Source: Fen-1362 sp964597035
GTDB lineage: Bacteria > Planctomycetota > Phycisphaerae > Sedimentisphaerales > Anaerobacaceae
Reading direction: 5' to 3'
DNA: 64,000 nucleotides
Assembly: GCA_964597035.1 (NCBI GenBank)
Contig: CAZQWM010000002.1
Location: 1 to 64,000 of the forward strand
A model generated the notes under the pieces. It had not been told where the DNA came from, did no database searches, and was given only the letters and a program-made list of their open reading frames with translations. Below, in pieces: positions 7,480 to 16,648 of the stretch (position 1 is the first letter of the stretch; each line of letters starts with the position of its first letter). Made by a program: the position numbers and the translations under genes.

Positions 7480-10059
7480 CTAAACCTTCTCAAATGTAAA
7501 CCTGTGCTGCTCGGCATTTACTCTAATCGTATCGCCGTCGCCGAACTTACCCGCCAGAAGTTCCGCCGCAAGCGGATTTTCCAATCGCTGCTGTATCACC
7601 CTCTTCAAAGGACGAGCACCGAACATCGCATCATAACCCTCGTCCATAATCTGCTCACGCGCCGAATCGGCAAATTCAAGCTCAATCTTTCGCTCCCGCA
7701 GCCGGTCCTGCAGATACCGCAACTGTATATCTACTATTTTCTTCAGATGCTCCCGCGTCAGTATATGGAAGACAATCACTTCATCGACCCTATTCAAAAA
7801 CTCCGGCTTGAACACTACTTTGAGCGCCTCCTTGACATGCGCCTCAATCTCCCAGTCTGCACCGGCTTCCTCGGTCAGTTTCTGTATCTGCTCGCTGGCG
7901 ATGTTGCTGGTCATAATAATGACCGTGTTCTTGAAATCCACCGTCCTGCCCTTGCCGTCGGTCAGCCGGGCGTCGTCAAATACCTGCAGCAGCACGTTGA
8001 AAACGTCCGGATGTGCCTTTTCAACCTCATCCAGAAGCACCACCGAATACGGTTTGCGCCTTACCGCCTCAGTCAGCCGACCTCCTTCCTCGTAACCCAC
8101 ATACCCTGGCGGCGCTCCTATCAGCCGGGCCACCGAATGCTGCTCCATAAACTCGCTCATATCTATCCGGACCATCGCGGTCGGGTTGTTAAACAGAAAA
8201 TCCGCAAGCGCTTTTGACAGCTCTGTTTTGCCAACACCTGTAGGCCCAAGGAACAAAAACACCCCTATCGGCCGATTCGGGTCGCCCAGTCCGGCGCGAT
8301 TCCGCCTCACAGCATTACATAGGGCTTCCACTGCCTCATCCTGACCCACCACGCGCCGCCGAATATGCTCCTCCATCTTCATCAGCCGTTCACGCTCACC
8401 CGCCAGCAGCCGCGTCACCGGCACACCAGTCCACTTCGACACAACCTCCGCAACATGCTCCTCCGTAACCTCGTTATGCACCATCGTCCGTTCCGTCTTT
8501 ACCAGTTCCGCCTCCTTCGCCTCAAGTTCCTTCTTTAATTTCGCTATCGTCTCATATTTCAGCCGGGCCGCCTGCTCCAGTTCACCCTTACGCTGCGCCT
8601 CCTCAAATTGAACCTGTGCCTGGTCGATTTGCTGCTTCAGTTCCTTAATCTCGTCTATCTCGCCCTTTTCCTGTTCCCACTGCGTCGTAAGCTTTCTGTC
8701 CTGCTCCTGTAAATCAGCCAACTGCTTCTCTGCTTTTTTCAGCCGCTCTTTACTCGCCTCGTCACTTTCTTTTTTCAGCGCCTCCCTCTCGACCTGAAGC
8801 TGAATTATTCGCCTGCGAATATCATCCAGTTCAGCGGGCAGCGAATCGTTTTCAATCCGCAGTTTCGACGCCGCTTCATCAATCAAATCAATCGCCTTAT
8901 CCGGCAGCCATCTATCTGAGATATACCTGTTCGACAGCGTCGCCGCTGCAACAAGCGCCGAATCCGTTATCCGCACCCCGTGATGCGCATCGTATCGCTC
9001 TTTCAGTCCACGCAGAATTGTTATCGTATCCTCGACGTTCGGCGGGTCGATTAATATCGGCTGAAATCGCCGTTCCAGCGCAGCATCCTTTTCAACATGT
9101 TTGCGATATTCATCTATTGTCGTCGCCCCGATACACCGCAACTCCCCTCGTGCCAGCGACGGCTTCAGCAGGTTCCCCGCATCGACAGCTCCTTCGGCCT
9201 TTCCCGCTCCAACAACCGTATGCAGCTCATCTATGAATAGTATTATCTGCCCCTCCGCCGCAATAACTTCCTTCAATACCGCCTTGAGCCGTTCCTCGAA
9301 CTCACCTCGAAACTTAGTCCCTGCAATAAGCGAACCCATATCGAGTGCGACAATTTTTTTGTTCTTCAATCCCGTCGGCACATCCCCCGCTACTATCCGC
9401 TGCGCCAAACCTTCCACGATTGCCGTCTTACCGACGCCCGGCTCACCTATCAAAACGGGATTATTCTTCTTCCGCCGGTTCAATACCTGCATACATCGCC
9501 GAATCTCCTCGTCCCTGCCGATAACCGGGTCGAGCTTGCCCTTGCGGGCCATCTCCAATAAATCAATCCCGAATCTTTCCAGTGCCTTGTATTTCGCTTC
9601 CGGTGTCTGGTCGGTAATCTTTTCTCCCCCGCGAATCTCCTTGACTGCCTTTTCTACCTGCTTCGCCGTAACCGAATTAACCTGCAGAACCCCTTTCGCA
9701 TCACTTGCCACCGTCGCCAGCGAAATCAGCAGATGCTCTACGCTCAGGTACTCATCCCCCATCGAATCCGCTTTGTTCTGCGCATCTAAGACAATCTGAT
9801 TCAACGCCGGGTCCGGCAGCATTTGTCCGCTCGATTTACCCTGTGCCAGTCGTCGAAGCTCGCTTCCCGTCATATCCTTTATGCGCCCGACGTTGGCGCC
9901 TATTTTCTTTAAAATCTCAGGCCCTATCCCTTCGCCGTCGCCGACTATCGCGCTCAATAAATGCAAAGGCGAAAGCACCGTATGCGATTTGGCCATCGCT
10001 ATCTGCTGCGCCGTCGCCAGCGCTTCCTGCGCCTTCAATGTGAATTTATCAAATTTCAT
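7480..10059 (-). CDS. clpB: ClpB disaggregase (Hsp100 AAA+ chaperone)
   Basis: A full-length 859-residue ClpB. It has two Clp_N repeats (1-145), a first AAA+ domain with Walker A GEPGVGKT (205-212) and Walker B LFIDE (274-278), a long charged coiled-coil middle domain (about 405-525) and a second AAA+ domain with Walker A GPTGVGKT (605-612). The middle domain separates it from ClpA and ClpC. With DnaK it would pull proteins out of aggregates in the cytoplasm. A perfect inverted repeat, GTTTGCAC-N19-GTGCAAAC, lies 16 bases before the ATG and may regulate it; no CIRCE element is visible. Confidence 0.97.
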   Translation of the reverse strand: MKFDKFTLKAQEALATAQQIAMAKSHTVLSPLHLLSAIVGDGEGIGPEILKKIGANVGRIKDMTGSELRRLAQGKSSGQMLPDPALNQIVLDAQNKADSMGDEYLSVEHLLISLATVASDAKGVLQVNSVTAKQVEKAVKEIRGGEKITDQTPEAKYKALERFGIDLLEMARKGKLDPVIGRDEEIRRCMQVLNRRKKNNPVLIGEPGVGKTAIVEGLAQRIVAGDVPTGLKNKKIVALDMGSLIAGTKFRGEFEERLKAVLKEVIAAEGQIILFIDELHTVVGAGKAEGAVDAGNLLKPSLARGELRCIGATTIDEYRKHVEKDAALERRFQPILIDPPNVEDTITILRGLKERYDAHHGVRITDSALVAAATLSNRYISDRWLPDKAIDLIDEAASKLRIENDSLPAELDDIRRRIIQLQVEREALKKESDEASKERLKKAEKQLADLQEQDRKLTTQWEQEKGEIDEIKELKQQIDQAQVQFEEAQRKGELEQAARLKYETIAKLKKELEAKEAELVKTERTMVHNEVTEEHVAEVVSKWTGVPVTRLLAGERERLMKMEEHIRRRVVGQDEAVEALCNAVRRNRAGLGDPNRPIGVFLFLGPTGVGKTELSKALADFLFNNPTAMVRIDMSEFMEQHSVARLIGAPPGYVGYEEGGRLTEAVRRKPYSVVLLDEVEKAHPDVFNVLLQVFDDARLTDGKGRTVDFKNTVIIMTSNIASEQIQKLTEEAGADWEIEAHVKEALKVVFKPEFLNRVDEVIVFHILTREHLKKIVDIQLRYLQDRLRERKIELEFADSAREQIMDEGYDAMFGARPLKRVIQQRLENPLAAELLAGKFGDGDTIRVNAEQHRFTFEKV

Positions 10060-10074
10060 TACTCAAACCCTTTC

Positions 10075-10109
10075 GTTTGCACATCAACCTGCCTATCCAA
10101 AGTGCAAAC
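10075..10109. promoter_or_regulatory. Inverted repeat before clpB, candidate operator or leader hairpin
   Basis: GTTTGCAC (10075-10082) and GTGCAAAC (10102-10109) are perfect 8-bp inverted arms separated by 19 bases, ending 16 bases before the clpB ATG. The spacing does not fit CIRCE (9-bp arms, 9-base gap). It could be a repressor operator or a hairpin in the clpB leader. Function is inferred from position only. Confidence 0.4.
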
Positions 10110-10236
10110 CCCGTGCCCAAAACCTGAAAACACACAAGCCCATTAAATTAAAAGACTTACAAATCCCTCATCCCCCTCTCTACTATGCCACTTTGGCAGA
10201 CAAAACGGTTTTCGAACTACCCAAAGTCCCCTATGC

Positions 10237-11514
10237 TCAAAAGCTGTACCGAACACCCGTGTATATATTCGTATTGTTCTCGAACTGGCCGAAGAAGGTG
10301 CTCTGATAATCGCCGAAGAAGATATTCGCGCCAGCCTCGACGGCCAAATTATCGCTGACCTTGTAATTGACGTTAGGCCGCATATAAACGTCCCTGTCCG
10401 AAGGGGAAAAATATGTAAACAGCGAACACCGCAGGTTCTGATTCATCAGCAGTTTCGTCAATCGAAACGTTATCAGGTGCCTGTCCCTGTCGCGAGTGAG
10501 ACCGGAAGGGTCACTATCCTTATACTTATCGTAATCGAGCATATGCTCGACATAGTATTGCACCGAGCCGGTAAAATCTCTCCCAATCTCCTGCGTATAG
10601 CCGACGAGAAACCGCATCTCGGAATTATTGATATTGCCGTTTGTCCCGCTCTGGTCATCCTCTGATTCGTAGTATCCGAATTCCAGGTTCCCGATACCCT
10701 TGCCGACATTGCCTCGCACGCTCGCGCCATAAACGCTCAAATCAGGAAATATCGCCTTGCCCCGCGCGACATCCTGACCCGCTGGACTCTTCCAGAAACC
10801 ACGATACGCATACAGTGCATACTCATAGTTATTGATGTTCTTATATAGCCGAAGCGCAATTTCATCATCCCTGAACCATCGGTCCGGCTTATCCGTCTGC
10901 ACTACCGCATCGCGCCCCGCCAACCTCTCGAAATTGGAATTCCAGTAACTTATCCGTTGTCCATTAATAAACCGGTCGCTGTCGAACTGCGGCGTATAGA
11001 CAATATCAAGGTTGGCCACATCGCTGAACATACTGACCTTCGCCGCGTCCGACGGGGCTTTTAGATACTCGGTATCCCTGCCGATAAAAAACGCCTTCCA
11101 GTCTTTGGGGAACATATCGTTGATAAAAACCAAATCGCCCGTTCCCCACGTCAGTATCTGCCTTCCGACCTTCAAATCCATAAAGTCGGCCGGCATCGTG
11201 AACATATACGCCTCACGCAGGTCAAAATCCGCCTCCTCCTCCACAAGGTCGCCGATTACGTCGCCTTTGGCCTTGAAATCCGCCCATTCCAGATTCGACG
11301 ACAAATCAATCTGCAGTCGCTGTTCCATAAGCGACATATCTTTCTCATACTTGTCGTTTCTGGTTCGGTATCCCGTGCGCACCTCGTAGAATCCGTGCAC
11401 ATCCGCATTCGTCACCAGCTCCGAAACAACATTGGTTCCCTCGTCCTCTGTCGCAATAGCAGGCGCTTGCGATATTGCAGCTACAACCAAAATCATCCAA
11501 ACCCTGATTCTCAT
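10237..11514 (-). CDS. Outer-membrane beta-barrel protein (porin-like)
   Basis: A 425-residue secreted protein with a signal peptide (about 1-21) and a sequence dominated by alternating aromatic/polar strands, ending in GVRYSF with the terminal Phe typical of outer-membrane barrels. The segment LKVGRQILTWGTGD resembles the DUF1302-like barrels often coded beside RND/MMPL transporters and LolA-like proteins, which is the context here. It probably forms the outer-membrane component of, or works with, the transporter coded at 13623-16493. GAGGCGAA precedes the ATG. The family call is by pattern, and the substrate is unknown. Confidence 0.65.
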   Translation of the reverse strand: MRIRVWMILVVAAISQAPAIATEDEGTNVVSELVTNADVHGFYEVRTGYRTRNDKYEKDMSLMEQRLQIDLSSNLEWADFKAKGDVIGDLVEEEADFDLREAYMFTMPADFMDLKVGRQILTWGTGDLVFINDMFPKDWKAFFIGRDTEYLKAPSDAAKVSMFSDVANLDIVYTPQFDSDRFINGQRISYWNSNFERLAGRDAVVQTDKPDRWFRDDEIALRLYKNINNYEYALYAYRGFWKSPAGQDVARGKAIFPDLSVYGASVRGNVGKGIGNLEFGYYESEDDQSGTNGNINNSEMRFLVGYTQEIGRDFTGSVQYYVEHMLDYDKYKDSDPSGLTRDRDRHLITFRLTKLLMNQNLRCSLFTYFSPSDRDVYMRPNVNYKVSDNLAVEAGANIFFGDYQSTFFGQFENNTNIYTGVRYSF

Positions 11515-11801
11515 TTCGCCTCACCCTTTCACTAACCAACAGTCGCATATCTTTGTATGCCAGAACGCTCGCCAAATCAATGGCTTATTTTTGCTCGCGC
11601 CCACTGCTGAATTTCCATATATTCGCTTTCGTCCTCAAAAAAAAATGCGACAATGTCCCCTTATTCCCCTTCCCTGCATAGGGAATTGCAAGTGCCTTGA
11701 AAATAACCCCTTAGAAAATTGTCCCATTCTACAGTATGGATTTCCAGCATTCTTAAACCAGCGAGATCCGGAAGAATCCCCTTTCCGTTTGAGATTTTTC
11801 C

Positions 11802-11831
11802 TTGACATCTTGTGTTTCTTAGGGATATTAT
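11802..11831 (+). promoter_or_regulatory. Sigma-70 promoter for the PEP-CTERM gene
   Basis: A perfect -35 box TTGACA (11802-11807) is followed after 18 bases by TATTAT (11826-11831). Transcription would start near 11838 and give a leader of about 90 bases before the ATG at 11930. The rest of the 415-base divergent gap (11515-11929) must also hold the barrel-gene promoter, which I could not place. Confidence 0.65.
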
Positions 11832-11929
11832 TATAGTGACGTGGGGTTGGTTATTCGCGCACCCGCACCTATATCCACGGAAGAGAGAGTGATTGAAGAA
11901 TGAGCAGCCAGCGAAAGAAGGAGAGTGTT

Positions 11930-12523
11930 ATGAGAAGGTTCGGGTGTGTTGCTGCATTTCTGTTTTGTTCCCTGATTCTAACAATAACTTCAACTGCTTT
12001 GGCCGACGATGGCGAATGGGGCACCGAAACAGACCCCTGCGACATCGGCTGGATTGGCGATGAATTTGAATTAGACCTCATTCACAACGATGCGGACCCC
12101 TGGAAGGGCTGGGCCGGCATGTGGGTTAGAAACAACTGGTGCGGCGAAAATTGGGGTGACTTCCATTTGACAATCAGAGACGGCTATCCTTATGGCCCCT
12201 CCGATGTGGACTTCATTGTAGATGAAGGATATGAACCTGTACTGCTCACATACACTCCCGGTTCCGGCTGGGAAGAATATGCGAATCTGACCTGGAACCT
12301 ATCGCCAGATGGCTCTGCTCTGGATTTATTCTTCTACGGCAACCCGATTGAACAAGGCGAAATAGCGAAAATCGTTGTCTATACCGACAACAACTCAAGC
12401 GGCCTAACACATTGTACTTGGTTTAAAATCTGTGTTTATCCGACGCCTGTTCCGGAGCCGGCAACAGTGGTACTGCTTGGCCTTGGTGGTATAGTCCTGC
12501 TGCGTAGAAGAAAAACTGCGTAA
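11930..12523 (+). CDS. PEP-CTERM sorted secreted protein
   Basis: A 197-residue exported protein. The ATG at 11930 is chosen because AAGGAG precedes it at normal distance and the signal peptide (residues 1-25, ending TALA) then starts correctly; an in-frame ATG at 11900 is less likely. The body is acidic and rich in Trp and Gly with no recognised domain. The C-terminus has the exosortase signal: VPEP, a hydrophobic helix and RRRKTA. Such proteins are cut and anchored or secreted by an exosortase/EpsH system, typically in exopolysaccharide-producing bacteria; the window contains a polysaccharide locus but no exosortase gene. It stands alone on the plus strand inside a minus-strand transporter cluster. 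Confidence 0.85.
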   Translation: MRRFGCVAAFLFCSLILTITSTALADDGEWGTETDPCDIGWIGDEFELDLIHNDADPWKGWAGMWVRNNWCGENWGDFHLTIRDGYPYGPSDVDFIVDEGYEPVLLTYTPGSGWEEYANLTWNLSPDGSALDLFFYGNPIEQGEIAKIVVYTDNNSSGLTHCTWFKICVYPTPVPEPATVVLLGLGGIVLLRRRKTA

Positions 12524-12549
12524 TATTCAAGCAGTTCGACAACTCAAGT

Positions 12550-13356
12550 TTACCTTATCGCCTCCCTTGGCGGCCTGCGAAGGTATCGCTCCGTGAATAT
12601 ATCTGTCAACCCGATATCGTACTGCACGTCGCTGAACTCCATCTCCGTCTTGCCGCCCGTATTCAAATCCGAAACAACAGACTTTACCACCGTGGGGAAT
12701 CCCTGGATTGTCTCCACCTTCACTGATTCTATCACGCGATAGAGCTTGCCATTCTTGTCGTAGAACTCCATTTTCATCGGCACGAAGTTCCTACGGTCTA
12801 TCCAGACATTGTAGTAACTAAACTCGACATTGTCCGGCTCCTTCGGCACATTCTTCACAATGTAATACTCATCCGTTGTCTCGATAAGTTCGTGCGTATC
12901 CTCGGCCAAGCTCCGCCCTGACACGTCTTCATACAGAAAATCTGACCCCACGAAACTGGTCCGTTTGTCGCTCGCCGCTACTCGCTTCACGAGGTCAAGC
13001 CCCGGCAGATACAGCCACCTGTCATCGTCCTTATCCATACCGACATGCTTGTGAACCATAAAAACCATTTTGCGCACGTCCGCCGGCCTTAGAAAATAAA
13101 CATAATAATCCTGGTCAGCGCCGTCCGCATCGTCTTTCCTCAAAATGATAAACTCGCGATTCCTCGTCTGCCCCCTCTTGTCCGTAATCGTCATTGTAAC
13201 TTTCGCCTTACCGTCATCGCCCTGGTAGTACGCCACAAGATTTGCCTTATTCACTATAGTGTCGACATCGCTGATTTTCTCAGGCGCATTCGAATCAGCG
13301 CCAAAACCCGCCCCCGCACACACAAACACAATTACCATCGTCGCCAAAAATCTCAT
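12550..13356 (-). CDS. LolA-like outer membrane lipoprotein-sorting family protein
   Basis: A 268-residue periplasmic protein with a signal peptide (about 1-19, ending GFG). Its pattern fits the LolA-like family often annotated as outer membrane lipoprotein-sorting protein: an N-terminal strand pair, MTITDKRGQTRNREF, a central WLYLPGLDLVKRV and the SFVGSDFLYEDV motif, with MKMEFYDKNG near the end. Members are usually coded next to MMPL/RND transporters and are thought to shuttle lipids through the periplasm. Here it follows the RND and DUF2892 genes on the same strand at short spacing. GAGGTGATGA precedes the ATG. The cargo is unknown. Confidence 0.8.
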   Translation of the reverse strand: MRFLATMVIVFVCAGAGFGADSNAPEKISDVDTIVNKANLVAYYQGDDGKAKVTMTITDKRGQTRNREFIILRKDDADGADQDYYVYFLRPADVRKMVFMVHKHVGMDKDDDRWLYLPGLDLVKRVAASDKRTSFVGSDFLYEDVSGRSLAEDTHELIETTDEYYIVKNVPKEPDNVEFSYYNVWIDRRNFVPMKMEFYDKNGKLYRVIESVKVETIQGFPTVVKSVVSDLNTGGKTEMEFSDVQYDIGLTDIFTERYLRRPPREAIR

Positions 13357-13382
13357 TCATCACCTCTCTTTCATTCCATTGA

Positions 13383-13577
13383 TTATCCCTGGCTTTTGAC
13401 GCCGAGCTTTTTGAGTATCGTCATCATCGGACACCAATTGGTAAACACCGACTGCAGTAGATTGATGCCCACAAAGGCGGTAAAAAACAGCCAGTAAGGC
13501 GAATGATAATGCGCCAGCAGCACGGTTGTGAGTATAAAAAATCCCGCGATGGCCCTGAGATACTTTTCAACATTCAT
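13383..13577 (-). CDS. DUF2892 (YgaP-type) small membrane protein
   Basis: A 64-residue protein with two hydrophobic helices (about 6-24 and 29-46) and a closing segment with NWCPM and KKLGVK, the pattern of the DUF2892 inner-membrane family that includes the C-terminal part of YgaP. It sits between the RND transporter and the LolA-like gene and is preceded by TGAGGTGA. It may be an accessory subunit of the transporter, but this is inferred from position alone. Confidence 0.8.
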   Translation of the reverse strand: MNVEKYLRAIAGFFILTTVLLAHYHSPYWLFFTAFVGINLLQSVFTNWCPMMTILKKLGVKSQG

Positions 13578-13622
13578 AATTCACCTCAGTCAAAATCGTA
13601 TTTGCTCAACAGAGATTTACGC

Positions 13623-16493
13623 TCACGCGCCGGTTTCTGTTCGGACATCCCTTTCCGCCGCATCTGTTCGCCTGCACGCCTGCCTGCGTGACACTATCCC
13701 GCATACAAGCCCCATCAAGGGTATCGCCACTATGACAAACCACGCCAATCTGCCCGGGCTAAGATGCCAGTATTGATGCAGATTTATCGCCACCAGGGCG
13801 GTAACCGCGACGGAAATGACAAAACAAAAACCACAGTTACAACTCGGCGACATCGGCGCCTTTTTCAGCTTGAACAGCGCTTTCTCCGCAACCTTTATAA
13901 TCGCAGGCAGCACCATCAGCGTAACCACTCCGGATAAAAACATTATCGCACACAAAAACATCCCCACCGTCCTGTATGGCACCAACGGCGCAGCAAGCAA
14001 CGGCAAAAATCCTATCGCGATAACGAGAACGTTTCTGCTTATCGCCCTGGCCGGCTCATCGAACATTACGCCTGAACTGGCCTTCCAAGAACCCGTTTCA
14101 GAATAACTCGCCCGTGCACGTTCCAGAAAATGTATCGCAAAGTCGACCGCCATCCCTAATGTCAGCGCGCTTAGAACCGCAACAGGCATATCGTAATCCT
14201 TGCCCACCAATCCTATTATCCCGTAGATGATTACTATTGTAACCGTCAACGGCACCATGCAGACAATTCCCCACAACGGCGACCGGAACAGTATTGCCAT
14301 CATAATAAACACGATAATAAAGCTGCCCAAAAACGACTGCAACATCCCGAAAACCATCTTCTCCTGCCAGACCGTATTGATATAAGTCAATCCTGCCCAG
14401 TCGTGCTTCAGCGGAACAGGCGGCTTGTTCTCCACAAAAAACTGATTCACCGCCCTGACCACCTTCTCCATATCCTTGTTGTCACCGCTGGTAAGCTGCA
14501 TCCAGATATTTGTCTTCATATAATCGTATGTCACTAAGTGCCACAAATCGTCCGGATTATGGCTGCTCTGAAACTGCAAAAGACACTGCGCCACCGCCGC
14601 TGACGTCCTCGGAATAATATAGTTTTCGGGTTTGCCGTCTATCAGCTCCTGATGGACTTTCCTGACCACATCCGCCACCGAATTGCTTTTCCCAACAAGA
14701 CCGGAATTCTTAAGATAGTCCTGCAGCTTCACAATGTACTCCAGCACCTCAGGCCGTTTGAATACCTTCAGCCGTTCCTTCTCCGTTTCAAAAAAACCGA
14801 CAATCTCATACCACGTATCAGCCGCAGCATCGTTTCCCGCATCTTCTGCCGTCTTTAGTTTTTCGTTCGCAGTCTCAACAAAACCTTCCAGATACTGTTC
14901 CCTGCCCTGCTTTTTCGAGCCTCTCGAAAGAATCAGTTTTTCAACTTCACCAACCAGGTCTTCCGCCTCGGGCACTTCCTTTTTTAGCTCGGTACCTTTT
15001 TCTATCCACCGGTCTCGCACGGAACCCACAAATTCCATGTCGATGTCACTTTCATCCACCGGTTCGAGAACAAGATACGCCATATATGTCCCGCCGAAGT
15101 GCCTGTTCAGCTCGATATCGGCCTGGCGAATGGGATGCCGCTTTGAAAACCACTTCACGGGGTTGTCGTTTATCTGAATTCGCGTAATTCCGTAAACTGC
15201 AACCGCGGTAACCAAGGCCGTAATTACCAATATCGGTTTGGCCCTGTTGTAGGTTAAAACACCCGTCCTGTTGAGTATCCTCGTAAGCCAGCTTTTCTTT
15301 TCCACGTGCACCACGGCCCGGCCGAAATTTTCGAGCCGTTTATCCTTTATCATCATCACGTAAGCCGGTATGAATGTCACCGTAAACACCCACGCAATCA
15401 TAATCCCGATAGCCACAAAAATCCCGAATACCTGAACCGGCGGTATCGGCGTCAACGCCAGAGACGCAAATCCCGCCGCAGATGTCAGCGACGTATAAAG
15501 CATCGGCGTAAACAGATTCCCCATAACTTCCCTGATGGTTCCGCCTCGTCCCTTCTGTCTCGTGTAAAGGTCGAAAAATTCGGAAAGAATATGAATCGAA
15601 TCCACTACCGCTATCGGCATAAGAAAAATCGGTATCATCGAGCTCATAATGTGCACCGGAAACCCGATGCCGATGAGAAGACCCATAGTGGATATCACCG
15701 AAACCATCGCAACAATCATCGGCGAGATAACAAGCACAAGCTTGCGGAAGAAAAGAAGCATAAGAACAAAAATAACAACCATCGCCAGCGGCGCCGACAT
15801 CGCCATCTGGATAAACATCTCGACCCCGAACGTATCTTCCGCCACCGGCAGACCCGTAATGTGATACTCCTCGTCGCCCTTAAAAGTCGCTATCTTTTCA
15901 TTCAGCTTACTGTACACACGATAGCTCAAATCCTTGCTCGTCAAAGGCAGATACAGACATATCGCCTTGCCGTCCTCGGATACAAGCGTCCCCTTTAACA
16001 GAGGATTACTCATCGCCCGGTTTCTTATTTCGAGCGATTCCGCCTCAGTCGCAGGCGGCTTGTGCATCAGCCATTCGAATCGTACCTCCCCGGGCCCGCC
16101 CTGGCCGATATAGTCAACCGTCGACGGCGCAAGCAAATCCACTTCGACTACGCCAACCTCTTTATTCGGATCCTTTCCACTCGGCCAGGTAAGCCCCTTC
16201 GCAAATTCCGTCAGCTCATAGATTCTCGAAAGCGATGCGGGATTGAAAACTCCGTTGGGATTTTTGTTGTTGACGATGCCGACGACCACGATATCGCTTA
16301 AAGAAAATCCCTCTTTCGTCCGGTTATGAAACACCCGCACCGGCTCATCTTCTGAGAGCATATTCTCCGGGTCGGTATCGACCATGATGAGCGGTATAAG
16401 TGCCCCCAATCCGAGCGTAAAAACCACCATTACCGCCGTAACAAGCTTATAGTGCCTTATCGAATAATCCACTATTCCCTGTTTGAAGCCCAT
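13623..16493 (-). CDS. MMPL/RND superfamily transporter permease
   Basis: A 956-residue inner-membrane protein with the duplicated RND layout: a first transmembrane helix (about 16-40), a large periplasmic loop, five helices, a second single helix near 410, a second long periplasmic loop and a final helix block. It matches MMPL/HpnN-like lipid exporters more than drug-efflux AcrB, being shorter and paired with LolA-like and barrel proteins. The start at 16493 follows GGAGGT; a TTG 18 bases upstream is unlikely. A C-terminal tail with two extra hydrophobic stretches and a Cys-rich CNCGFC segment (about 895-900) is unusual. Probable role: export of lipids or hydrophobic compounds to the outer membrane. 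Confidence 0.85.
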   Translation of the reverse strand: MGFKQGIVDYSIRHYKLVTAVMVVFTLGLGALIPLIMVDTDPENMLSEDEPVRVFHNRTKEGFSLSDIVVVGIVNNKNPNGVFNPASLSRIYELTEFAKGLTWPSGKDPNKEVGVVEVDLLAPSTVDYIGQGGPGEVRFEWLMHKPPATEAESLEIRNRAMSNPLLKGTLVSEDGKAICLYLPLTSKDLSYRVYSKLNEKIATFKGDEEYHITGLPVAEDTFGVEMFIQMAMSAPLAMVVIFVLMLLFFRKLVLVISPMIVAMVSVISTMGLLIGIGFPVHIMSSMIPIFLMPIAVVDSIHILSEFFDLYTRQKGRGGTIREVMGNLFTPMLYTSLTSAAGFASLALTPIPPVQVFGIFVAIGIMIAWVFTVTFIPAYVMMIKDKRLENFGRAVVHVEKKSWLTRILNRTGVLTYNRAKPILVITALVTAVAVYGITRIQINDNPVKWFSKRHPIRQADIELNRHFGGTYMAYLVLEPVDESDIDMEFVGSVRDRWIEKGTELKKEVPEAEDLVGEVEKLILSRGSKKQGREQYLEGFVETANEKLKTAEDAGNDAAADTWYEIVGFFETEKERLKVFKRPEVLEYIVKLQDYLKNSGLVGKSNSVADVVRKVHQELIDGKPENYIIPRTSAAVAQCLLQFQSSHNPDDLWHLVTYDYMKTNIWMQLTSGDNKDMEKVVRAVNQFFVENKPPVPLKHDWAGLTYINTVWQEKMVFGMLQSFLGSFIIVFIMMAILFRSPLWGIVCMVPLTVTIVIIYGIIGLVGKDYDMPVAVLSALTLGMAVDFAIHFLERARASYSETGSWKASSGVMFDEPARAISRNVLVIAIGFLPLLAAPLVPYRTVGMFLCAIMFLSGVVTLMVLPAIIKVAEKALFKLKKAPMSPSCNCGFCFVISVAVTALVAINLHQYWHLSPGRLAWFVIVAIPLMGLVCGIVSRRQACRRTDAAERDVRTETGA

Positions 16494-16648
16494 ACGACCT
16501 CCAATTGTCAAATACCAGACACGCCCTGCTTTATTAAGGATTATCTATTCTCAAATCCGCAATCCGGTTCACTGGGAAGTAGAATTATATCGAAAAGAAT
16601 CGCCCTTCGCTGTCTTTAATCTTCCACTTTCCCCTGAGAAGGACAACT

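Noticed and set aside
8000..9800. Long plus-strand frames opposite clpB (for example 9101-9799)
   Set aside because: They lie antisense to a well-conserved gene and lack ribosome sites and family likeness; they arise from its codon bias.
10060..10236. CIRCE heat-shock operator before clpB
   Set aside because: The inverted repeat has arms and spacing unlike CIRCE.
15306..15998. Arg/His-rich plus-strand frame within the RND gene
   Set aside because: Shadow of the transporter coding strand; low-complexity composition.
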